This document shows positions 1-5,400 of a stretch of 8,964 nt of DNA, in pieces. The notes beneath the pieces are model-generated. The model was not told where the DNA came from. It was given only the letters and a program-made list of their open reading frames with translations, and made no database searches. A program made the position numbers and the translations under genes. The first letter of the stretch is position 1. Each line of letters begins with the position of its first letter. Source of the DNA: CAVQLX01 sp046727715 (lineage in GTDB: Bacteria > Desulfobacterota > Binatia > DP-6); contig JBKPDC010000069.1 in NCBI GenBank assembly GCA_046727715.1, positions 1 through 8,964 on the forward strand, written 5' to 3'.

Positions 1-137
1 TCGATGCTCCCACGAGCGAGGGAGCGGCCGAAACCGATCCCCCGCCGCATGGGGCCCCCTCCCGGACAAAGCCATGTCCTTCGATTAGCGCCTGGGCGCG
101 GGGTGGCTGTCCATAGGGGAATCGACCCATGCGTGTG

Positions 138-166
138 TTGACAGATCCACGCCCCCCAGCCTAGCT
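138..166 (+). promoter_or_regulatory. Candidate promoter for the LuxR-type regulator gene
   Basis: A perfect -35 consensus TTGACA lies at 138-143. With a 17-bp spacer the -10 position would be 161-166 (CTAGCT), which matches the consensus poorly; shifting by one base (TAGCTC) is little better. If used, transcription would start only a few bases before the ATG at 180, giving a very short or leaderless mRNA. This agrees with the lack of a clear Shine-Dalgarno sequence there. In such GC-rich DNA an exact TTGACA is uncommon, but the weak -10 keeps this tentative. The rest of bases 1-179 shows no gene. Confidence 0.33.
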
Positions 167-179
167 CCTGGGGCGACCC

Positions 180-1250
180 ATGGAGCGTCTTCGCGCGACC
201 GACGTCCGAGCGATCCTCGGCTTCGTGAGCGACGTGTACACCGTCCCGCCACGTGGGGGCTTCCGGCTCCACACGATCGCTCGGCTTCGCTCACTCGTGC
301 CTTCGGACATGACCGCCTGGGTCGAGACGCGCATCGGCGGGCCCGAGGCGGAGGCGATCGCGAGTCCGCACGACCTGCTGCCCGATGGGCCGCGTCGCTT
401 CGCCCGCATCCGGGACGAGCATCCGGTCCTGGCGCACTTCGAGCGCTCTCGCTCCGGCGGTGCGGTGAAGCTGTCGGACTTCTTCAGTCGGGCGCAGTAC
501 CATCGCCTGCGGTTCTACCAGGAGTTCTTTCGGCCCGCCGGCGTCGAGCACCAGATCTCGATTGCCTTGCCGTCCACCGGGCCGCGGCTGACCCGGATCA
601 CGCTCAACCGCGCGCGTGGCGACTTCAACGAGCGCGACCGGCTGGTGCTGAATCTCGTGCGCCCGCACGTGGCCCGGGCCTGGGAGCACGCCGCCGCGCT
701 CGAGTGCATCGACGCCGAGCGCGATGGCCTGGAGCAGGCAGCCGACGCGGTCGACATGGGTGTCGTCATGGTTCGCGGAGGCCGGGTAGCTTATGCGAAC
801 CGGCGCGCCCACGAGCAGCTTTCCGCCTATTTCGGGGCAGGCTCCGTGCCGCGCCGGCGCCTGCCCGACGCGCTCGCCGAGTGGCTCGGTGCGCATCGCC
901 GGCCCCGCATGCGGGACGGCCTGCCGCTGCCACGGGGGCCACTCGTCGTCGAGCGCGACGGCAGCCAGCTCGAGATCCGGTCGTTGTCGGACGCCGATGG
1001 CCACGTCCTGGTCCTGCGGGAACGGCTCACCCGCATCGCCCCGCACCGGCTCGAACCGTTGGGGCTCACGCGGCGCCAGGCCGAGGTGCTGGCCTGGCTC
1101 GCGCAGGGCAAGGCGAACAACGAGATCGCCTCGATCCTCGCGATCAGCCCGAACACCGTCGGGCGCCACGTGGAGGCGATCTTCGAGAAGCTCGGCGTTC
1201 GGACCCGCACCGCAGCGGCCGCAGCGGCCTTCGCCGAGCTGTCGCCGTAG
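180..1250 (+). CDS. LuxR/GerE-type HTH transcriptional regulator with N-terminal sensor region
   Basis: A 356-residue regulator. Residues about 290-350 form a typical C-terminal LuxR-type helix-turn-helix: 'LTRRQAEVLAWLAQGKANNE' opens it, followed by 'IASILAISPNTVGRHVEAIF' and 'EKLGVRTRTAA', all standard for the GerE family. Residues about 180-280 (with GVVMVRGGRVAYANRRA) look PAS-like. Residues 1-170 resemble the GAF-like or autoinducer-type front half of orphan LuxR regulators. No receiver aspartate pocket is evident, so it is probably not a two-component response regulator. The ATG at 180 is chosen because it opens the frame just after the promoter-like box; there is no strong ribosome-binding site. 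A short alanine run near the C-terminus comes from a tandem 9-bp repeat at about 1211-1228. The gene converges on its neighbour with a 30-bp gap. Its ligand and targets cannot be told from sequence. Confidence 0.9.
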   Translation: MERLRATDVRAILGFVSDVYTVPPRGGFRLHTIARLRSLVPSDMTAWVETRIGGPEAEAIASPHDLLPDGPRRFARIRDEHPVLAHFERSRSGGAVKLSDFFSRAQYHRLRFYQEFFRPAGVEHQISIALPSTGPRLTRITLNRARGDFNERDRLVLNLVRPHVARAWEHAAALECIDAERDGLEQAADAVDMGVVMVRGGRVAYANRRAHEQLSAYFGAGSVPRRRLPDALAEWLGAHRRPRMRDGLPLPRGPLVVERDGSQLEIRSLSDADGHVLVLRERLTRIAPHRLEPLGLTRRQAEVLAWLAQGKANNEIASILAISPNTVGRHVEAIFEKLGVRTRTAAAAAAFAELSP

Positions 1251-1280
1251 CGGGCCCACCGGCCGACGTCAGGACCCGGC

Positions 1281-2159
1281 TCACGCATCGGCGTGGAGCG
1301 CGGCCAGGATCTCCTCGAGCGCGCGCACCGCACCATCGGGCGTACCGGCGCGGGGGAGTCCGACGACGAGGTCCCCGAGTCCCGCGGCGCGATAGGCGTC
1401 GAGGTCGCGCCGGAGCGCCTCGGGCGCCGCACGCCGTCTGAGCGTGACGCGCACCCGCGCGGGATCGCGACCGAGGGTGTCGCAGCGGGCGTGCAGGCGC
1501 GCGACCCGTGTGGCGAGCTCGGCGGGCGCGAGGTCGATGCCGTGCCAGCCGTCGCCATGGCGCGCCGCACGCGCCAGTGCGGCGTCCGAATTGCCCGCGA
1601 TCCAGATGGGCGGATGCGGCTGCTGCACCGGGCGCGGTCCGGTGCGCACGGGCGGCAGCCGGTAGCAGGGGCCGTCGTGCTCGGCGATCCCGGCCGTCCA
1701 CAGCGCACGGCAGACGTCCAGGTAGTCGTCGGTCCGCCGGCCGCGGCGCTCGAACGGCACATCGAGCGCGACGAACTCCTCGCGGAGCCAGCCGACGCCG
1801 ACGGCCAGCACCACACGACCGCCCGACAGCGCGTCGAGCGACGCCACCTGCTTGGCCGTCACGACGGGATTGCGGTAGGGCATCACATAGGCGCTGACCC
1901 CGAGCCGCACGCGCCGTGTCTGCGCGGCGAGGAAGGCGAGCGTCACCAGCGGCTCGTAGAACTGTGCGATGGCTCCCAGCGGGCCGGGAGCGGGCCCGCG
2001 GTCGTACGGGTACACGCTCGTGGCGTCGACCGGCGCCACGAGATGATCGCTCACCCAGACGCCGTCGGCGCCCAGGTCCTCGGCGCGCCGTGCGAGCCGC
2101 CCCAGGACGTCGGCGCTGGCGAGGGGGCCGTAGTTGGGCAGCGCGACGCCGATCCGCAC
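1281..2159 (-). CDS. LLM class (luciferase-like) oxidoreductase, probably F420-dependent
   Basis: A 292-residue TIM-barrel flavin/F420 oxidoreductase of the bacterial luciferase-like superfamily. Family marks include the first strand at residues 1-11 (RIGVALPNYG), 'GADGVWVSDHL' at 30-40, 'RVRLGVSAYVMPYRNPV' at 83-99 and the signature 'LDALSGGRVVLAVGVGWLRE' at 108-127. A second signature, 'HPPIWIAGNSDAALARAARH', lies at 182-201. These most resemble the Rv2161c-like F420-dependent group, whose members have mostly unknown substrates; cofactor choice is inferred from the family. The start is the GTG at 2159, where homology begins; in-frame codons further upstream (to 2366) overlap the divergent gene and look unlike protein. 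No good Shine-Dalgarno sequence is visible. Its gene diverges from the SnoaL-like gene across 64 bp, which suggests shared regulation but does not prove it. Confidence 0.9.
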   Translation of the reverse strand: MRIGVALPNYGPLASADVLGRLARRAEDLGADGVWVSDHLVAPVDATSVYPYDRGPAPGPLGAIAQFYEPLVTLAFLAAQTRRVRLGVSAYVMPYRNPVVTAKQVASLDALSGGRVVLAVGVGWLREEFVALDVPFERRGRRTDDYLDVCRALWTAGIAEHDGPCYRLPPVRTGPRPVQQPHPPIWIAGNSDAALARAARHGDGWHGIDLAPAELATRVARLHARCDTLGRDPARVRVTLRRRAAPEALRRDLDAYRAAGLGDLVVGLPRAGTPDGAVRALEEILAALHADA

Positions 2160-2223
2160 GCCGCGAGCATGGCAGAGCGCGTGCCTTGCAGTCGAGCCCG
2201 CCACCGGCGCAAGATCGCGCCCC
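2160..2223. promoter_or_regulatory. Divergent intergenic region between oxidoreductase and SnoaL-like genes
   Basis: These 64 bp separate two GTG starts on opposite strands and would have to hold both start-proximal control regions. On the plus strand TTGCAG (2186-2191) and CAAGAT (2210-2215) have an 18-bp spacer but match only three of six consensus bases each. No inverted repeat stands out. It is recorded as the probable control region by position only. Confidence 0.35.
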
Positions 2224-2649
2224 GTGTCCACCGACGTCGAGGCCATCACCGCCCTCGTCATGGCGTACGCCGAGCGGTTGGACGCCGGCGACCTCGACGG
2301 CGTCGCTGCGCTGTTCGCGCACGCGACGTGGCGCTCGCCCGCCCGCCGCGAGCCGCTGCGCGGCACCGCCGAGGTGCGGCGCGCCTACGACGTCGTCCTC
2401 ATGTATGATGGCGTCCCCTCGACGCGCCACGTGGTGACGAACCTCGTCGTCGAGGTCGAGTCGCCGGATCGCGCGCGGGCGCGGTCGTACTTCACCGTCT
2501 TCCAGGCGCGGCCGGATTTCCCGCTCCAGGCGATCATCTGCGGGCGCTACCACGACGCCTTCGAACGCGCGGACGGCACCTGGCGTTTCGCCGACCGGCT
2601 GATCCTGCCCGACCTGATCGGCGACCTCCGCCGCCACCTCCGGGCCTGA
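2224..2649 (+). CDS. SnoaL-like / NTF2-family protein
   Basis: A 141-residue single-domain protein with the cone-shaped alpha+beta-barrel (SnoaL/NTF2-like) pattern. Helix 1 is 'AITALVMAYAERLDAGDLDG' (residues 7-26), followed by a 'VAALFA' segment. Later strands include 'TRHVVTNLVVEV' (67-78), 'ARSYFTVFQ' (86-94), 'LQAIICGRYHDAFER' (101-115) and 'WRFADRLI' (120-127). Length is normal for the family. Members act as small-molecule isomerases, cyclases or hydratases, or only bind ligands, so the reaction cannot be named. The GTG at 2224 is preferred over an ATG at 2134 because the 30 extra residues are not family-like and would overlap the divergent oxidoreductase start. Being divergent from an LLM oxidoreductase is compatible with a shared catabolic or secondary-metabolic role, which is inference. 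Confidence 0.85.
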   Translation: MSTDVEAITALVMAYAERLDAGDLDGVAALFAHATWRSPARREPLRGTAEVRRAYDVVLMYDGVPSTRHVVTNLVVEVESPDRARARSYFTVFQARPDFPLQAIICGRYHDAFERADGTWRFADRLILPDLIGDLRRHLRA

Positions 2650-2664
2650 CCCGCGGGATCGTGC

Positions 2665-2952
2665 TTGCGAGCGGTGGTGGCGGCGGTCCTGAAGCCGTTC
2701 ATCACCGAGGCGAACCGCTGGATGCTCGAGCACCACCCGGTGTTCCAGGTGTACTTCTACGCGCGGCACCTGCAGCAGGACCCGAACGCGCGCGAGCGCT
2801 ACCGCGACAGCCCCTACTTCGACCGGACGGCGGAGTTCTGCGCGCGCTATGACGAGGTGTCGTTCGACCCCGACTACCGGAGCGAGCCCGTGGCCACCTT
2901 CGAGCCCATGGTGCGGCGCGTGCTGCACCGGAACTGGACCCCACCCACGTAG
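2665..2952 (+). CDS. C-terminal remnant of an HD-domain protein (possible pseudogene)
   Basis: A 95-codon ORF that resembles the C-terminal half of a roughly 200-residue HD-domain family (metal-dependent phosphohydrolase/oxygenase fold). The shared pattern, from memory of the family, is 'RWMLEHHPVFQVYFYARHL' (18-36), then 'NARERYRDSPYFDRTAEFCA' (41-60), 'RYDEVSFDPDY' (61-71) and 'FEPMVRRVL' (79-87). His23/His24 and Asp63 could be the last metal ligands; the N-terminal His...His-Asp ligands that define the domain are absent, because the SnoaL-like gene ends only 15 bases upstream. The start used is the TTG at 2665, with GTG at 2674 or 2677 as alternatives; a weak GGGA precedes TTG. The fragment is clean to its stop, so it may still be expressed, but a catalytic HD enzyme is unlikely. 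It lies in the same frame as the SnoaL-like gene, after that gene's stop. Confidence 0.55.
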   Translation: MRAVVAAVLKPFITEANRWMLEHHPVFQVYFYARHLQQDPNARERYRDSPYFDRTAEFCARYDEVSFDPDYRSEPVATFEPMVRRVLHRNWTPPT

Positions 2953-2969
2953 CGAGTCATCGAGACGCG

Positions 2970-4607
2970 CTAGCGCTCCTGCACTTCCTGCTTGATCCGC
3001 TGGATGTGCCCGCGGCCGAGGCCCTTCACCTCGCAGCCGAGCTCGAAATAGCGCCGGATCTTCTCATCGTCGAGGATCCCGAAGCAGTCGATCACCGCCA
3101 GCGGCGTGCCCGCCATCGCGACAACGTCGTCGGGGTCGAGCGCGAGGTACGCCTCGTGCGGCACCGCCAGGATCACGGCCTCGACGCCGCGCAGCGCCGC
3201 CTGCAGGTCCTGCTGCACCCGGAGCTCCTTCAGGTGTTCCTGGTTCCGGAAGAAGCGCGCGAGGGAGTGGTCGGGGCTCGGGTAGGTGTCCTGCTCCTCG
3301 AACTCGAACCAGTGCTCGACGTAGGGGTCATGGACGCGCATGTGCGCCCCGATCTCGGTGAGCCGCCGCACGACGACCTCGGACCCGCTGTAGCGGGTGT
3401 CGCCGACATCCTGGCGGTAGCTGGCGCCGCAGATGAGGACATCGGCGCCCGCGATGTAACGGCCCATGTTGCGCAGCGCATCGCGCGTCAGCGTGGCGAC
3501 GTGCAGGCCGCGCGTGTCGTTGATGTCGATGGCCGTGGTGCTCATCTTGAAGATCTGGTCGCCGTCGTCGAAGCCGAGGATGTGCCGGTACGCCCAGTAG
3601 CCGAGGCCACCATCCTTCGGCAGGCAGTAGCCGCCGATCCCCGGCCCCGGAAAGATCATGTTGCTGTGCGTCGGTCGCACCTTGATGGCCTTGATCACCT
3701 TCGTGAGGTCGACACCGTTGCGCTCCGCGAAGAGGCTCCACTCGTTCAGGAACGCGAGCGTGGTGGCGCGATACGAGTTCTCCACGATCTTGGCGGTCTC
3801 CGACTCGATCGGGCGGTCGAGGACGGTCAAGGGGAACTGCTGCGTGTTGAGCACCTCGGTGAGGAACTTGACCACGCGCTCGCGGGCGGGGGCATCACAG
3901 CCGCTGCACACGCGCCAGAAGTCGCGAATGCTGGCGACGTACTCCCGGCCGGGCATCACGCGCTCGTAGCTGTGCGCCAGGAGCGGCGTCGCCGAGATGC
4001 CGCGCGCGGCGAAAGCACGCTGAAGGATCGGCCAGGCGACGAACTCGGTGGTCCCCGGCGCGACGGTGGTCTCGATGAGCGTCAGGCACTCGGGGCGGGT
4101 CTTCTCGCCGATGGTACGCAGCGTGGCCTCGAGGGCGCCCATCTCGACCTCGCCCGTCCGCATGTTGCCGAGGTCGTGCTTGGAGTAGTCGCACTGCACG
4201 TCGACGACCACGCAATCGGCGAGCTGCAGGCAGTCGCTGTCGTAGGTGGCGGTGAGCGTCCGCTTCTCGAGGACGCACCGTCGGATCATCGGGTCGACCT
4301 CGGGGTCCTCGGCCTTCACCGGCGACACGCCGCGGTTCAGCATCGGGATCTTCCAGTAGCTCCGCGTGCTCGGGCGCTGGCAGCCGATCACGAACTTGCT
4401 GGGGTTTCCGTGCGCGTCGGCGGTGTCGGCCACGATCGCGGCCATGACGGCACCGACGAAGCCGACCCCCATGACCACCACGACCTCCTTGCCCTCACCG
4501 CGCGCCGCCGTGGCGAGCTTCTCCAGGCGGGTGAACTCGGCCGCGTAGTCGCTCTTCTCCGGAAGCGGGAATCGTTCGCCGGCCGGGTTGACTGAGTACT
4601 CTGGCAT
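2970..4607 (-). CDS. Nucleotide-sugar dehydrogenase (UDP-glucose/GDP-mannose dehydrogenase family), long divergent form
   Basis: A 545-residue NAD-dependent UDP-glucose/GDP-mannose/UDP-ManNAc-type dehydrogenase; such enzymes oxidise the sugar C6 to a uronate for surface polysaccharide or sugar precursors. The Rossmann motif is 'VVVVMGVGFVGAV' (42-54). 'IETTVAPGTTEFV' (178-190) and 'YERVMPG' (214-220) match the family's 'E-T-T-V-x-P-G-T-T' and 'P-E-R-x-x-P-G' positions. The central helix 'ETAKIVENSYRATTLAFLNE' (270-289) supplies the conserved Lys and Asn. 'GPGIGGYCLPKDGG' (321-334) carries the catalytic Cys328, and 'GASYRQDVGDTRYSGS' (394-409) is the C-terminal domain signature. It is longer than the usual 420-450 residues because of a roughly 40-residue N-terminal extension and an insertion at about 431-465. 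The ATG at 4607 has a strong Shine-Dalgarno sequence, so in-frame codons up to 4775 are excluded. Substrate is not assignable; no polysaccharide genes lie nearby. Confidence 0.9.
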   Translation of the reverse strand: MPEYSVNPAGERFPLPEKSDYAAEFTRLEKLATAARGEGKEVVVVMGVGFVGAVMAAIVADTADAHGNPSKFVIGCQRPSTRSYWKIPMLNRGVSPVKAEDPEVDPMIRRCVLEKRTLTATYDSDCLQLADCVVVDVQCDYSKHDLGNMRTGEVEMGALEATLRTIGEKTRPECLTLIETTVAPGTTEFVAWPILQRAFAARGISATPLLAHSYERVMPGREYVASIRDFWRVCSGCDAPARERVVKFLTEVLNTQQFPLTVLDRPIESETAKIVENSYRATTLAFLNEWSLFAERNGVDLTKVIKAIKVRPTHSNMIFPGPGIGGYCLPKDGGLGYWAYRHILGFDDGDQIFKMSTTAIDINDTRGLHVATLTRDALRNMGRYIAGADVLICGASYRQDVGDTRYSGSEVVVRRLTEIGAHMRVHDPYVEHWFEFEEQDTYPSPDHSLARFFRNQEHLKELRVQQDLQAALRGVEAVILAVPHEAYLALDPDDVVAMAGTPLAVIDCFGILDDEKIRRYFELGCEVKGLGRGHIQRIKQEVQER

Positions 4608-4615
4608 CGGTCGGG

Positions 4616-4623
4616 CCTCCCTC
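4616..4623 (-). promoter_or_regulatory. Ribosome-binding site fixing the sugar-dehydrogenase start
   Basis: On the minus strand the sequence GAGGGAGG ends 8 bases before the ATG at 4607. This is a strong Shine-Dalgarno match at good spacing, and it is the only clear one in the window. It favours the 545-residue start over upstream in-frame starts. Confidence 0.8.
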
Positions 4624-4634
4624 GACGTGTGTGG

Positions 4635-4650
4635 CTCGCCGGCTGGCGAG
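4635..4650 (-). repeat. Perfect hairpin in the sugar-dehydrogenase leader
   Basis: CTCGCC-GGCT-GGCGAG is a perfect 6-bp inverted repeat with a 4-base loop. It lies 11 bases upstream of the Shine-Dalgarno sequence on the dehydrogenase strand. It could be an mRNA stem that affects translation or stability, or an operator dyad. It has no T-tract and so does not look like an intrinsic terminator. Confidence 0.5.
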
Positions 4651-4658
4651 TGCCCGCC

Positions 4659-4688
4659 TGAGTACTGCCGGCGTGCTGCCGCCGTCAA
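4659..4688 (-). promoter_or_regulatory. Weak promoter candidate for the sugar dehydrogenase
   Basis: On the minus strand TTGACG (4683-4688) matches the -35 box at five of six bases. It is followed after 18 bp by TACTCA (4659-4664), which fits -10 only loosely. Transcription would begin near 4650, giving a leader of about 40 bases that contains much or all of the hairpin at 4635-4650 and the ribosome-binding site. The evidence is the -35 box and position only. Confidence 0.28.
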
Positions 4689-4713
4689 CGAGCGGGTGGC
4701 ATCGTGATCCGCG

Positions 4714-4825
4714 GTTGCCGGAACGAAAGCGAGGTCTGGGCTCTGGTGCCGGACCGAGATCGATGCGTCGTGCACGCTCTCCAGGCTGCTGTCTTGCCCG
4801 TGCGGTGCATTGTGTTGCCGGAACG
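4714..4825. repeat. 12-bp direct repeat spaced exactly 100 bp
   Basis: GTTGCCGGAACG occurs at 4714-4725 and again at 4814-4825, in the non-coding gap upstream of the sugar dehydrogenase. Each copy has partial dyad symmetry, with GTT at one end and AAC near the other around CCGG. This would suit a pair of regulator binding sites. No regulator is known, and chance cannot be excluded. Confidence 0.45.
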
Positions 4826-5014
4826 GCCGTCCTATGTTCCCGCTCCCATGTGGGCCGCCAGAGCCGAGGCGTGGTGCTTCAGTGGCGGTCTCTGCGGGCG
4901 TCGCGCGTCTACTCGTCCTCTACGGCCCGGTTCTGGGTGTCGACCTGCCCTGGCGGGACGATCTGGTTCGGGCGGGGATCAGGCCACGCCGCTGAACGCC
5001 AGGTCGTCAGGCCG

Positions 5015-5326
5015 ATGAAGACGTTGATCCGCAAAGCGTTGACCTCCGACGTGGGCGTGCTGATTGACCTCTCCCGTACCGTCTCGGTATTCGGCATCTC
5101 GATGCTGGTGGGCCGGAGGTTTCCGAGTTGGCTCGGCTGGCTGGGTTTGCTCGGCGGGCTTGTCACCCTGGGCGCCGGCATCGCGCAGGCGTACACCGGC
5201 TTCTCGGCGCTCGCGATGATGCTCAGCATGCCCGGGGGCTTTGTCCTGCTCCTCTGGGCGATGGTCGTTGGCGTGTTCCTGTGGCGGCTCGCTCCCGCGC
5301 TATCGGAGACAAACGGTGCAGTCTAA
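5015..5326 (+). CDS. Small membrane protein, probably C-terminal part of a longer DUF4386-like membrane protein
   Basis: A 103-residue ORF with about two clear transmembrane stretches: residues about 37-58 (SWLGWLGLLGGLVTLGAGIA and onward) and about 72-90 (MPGGFVLLLWAMVVGVFLW). A weaker hydrophobic segment lies at 14-32. The 'FPSWLGWLGLLGG' and 'AQAYTGFSALAMMLSMP' segments resemble the C-terminal end of longer multi-pass membrane proteins (DUF4386-like, from memory). Upstream sequence in all three plus frames lacks the expected earlier membrane helices, so this is either a stand-alone small protein or a truncated remnant. The ATG at 5015 lacks a proper Shine-Dalgarno sequence. Counted GC over 5041-5280 is about 66%, lower than blocks in the carboxylase gene. 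The stop codon TAA sits inside GTCTAAC (5321-5327), which resembles the edge of an integron attC site. Function unknown. Confidence 0.5.
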   Translation: MKTLIRKALTSDVGVLIDLSRTVSVFGISMLVGRRFPSWLGWLGLLGGLVTLGAGIAQAYTGFSALAMMLSMPGGFVLLLWAMVVGVFLWRLAPALSETNGAV

Positions 5327-5340
5327 CACGGCGTCGGAGC

Positions 5341-5395
5341 GGACCCGCTGGGAGGCGGGCCGCCGCGTGCGACTTCTTCAGGGCATGGGGCCCTG
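5341..5395. terminator. Double hairpin between convergent genes, possible bidirectional terminator
   Basis: Two stems lie between the membrane ORF stop (5326) and the carboxylase stop (5401). The first pairs GGACCCGC (5341-5348) with GCGGGCC (5355-5361), with one bulged A and a 6-base loop. The second, CAGGGC-ATGGG-GCCCTG (5379-5395), is a perfect 6-bp stem. Neither has a good T-tract on either strand, so termination is suggested by position and structure only. Confidence 0.4.
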
Positions 5396-5400
5396 GCTCG

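Larger units (their letters stand above)
4608..5014. other. 407-bp intergenic region upstream of the sugar dehydrogenase and membrane ORF
   Basis: This divergent gap holds the dehydrogenase ribosome-binding site, a leader hairpin, a weak minus-strand promoter candidate and a 12-bp direct repeat, each listed separately. Open frames crossing it on both strands have arginine/serine/cysteine-rich translations with no family resemblance, so I read it as non-coding. A block counted at 4741-4800 was about 65% GC, below the blocks counted in the carboxylase gene. A weak plus-strand pair, TTGTGT (4810-4815) and TATGTT (4833-4838) with a 17-bp spacer, could be a promoter facing the membrane ORF. I see no tRNA, small RNA or riboswitch core that I can name. 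Confidence 0.6.

Noticed and set aside
1251..1280. A possible terminator between the regulator and the LLM oxidoreductase
   Set aside because: CGGGCC can pair with GG-A-CCCG, but the loop is 15 bases and there is no T-tract; too weak to call.
1144..2928. A 594-codon open frame on the minus strand across four genes
   Set aside because: It overlaps the regulator end, the LLM oxidoreductase, the SnoaL-like gene and the HD remnant in other frames; composition is Arg/Ala/Pro-rich and has no recognisable domain.
2967..2976. Palindrome GCGCTAGCGC over the sugar-dehydrogenase stop codon
   Set aside because: A perfect 10-bp palindrome, but without a loop it cannot form a useful hairpin, and such short GC palindromes are common by chance here.
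3006..4595. A 529-codon open frame on the plus strand opposite the sugar dehydrogenase
   Set aside because: It mirrors a gene with clear catalytic motifs; its translation is rich in Asp, Val, His, Arg and Leu without any family pattern. Long antisense frames are expected in GC-rich coding DNA.
4631..5014. An N-terminal extension of the small membrane protein back to 4631
   Set aside because: The 128 extra residues are Arg/Ser/Cys-rich, show no membrane helices and overlap the dehydrogenase control region.
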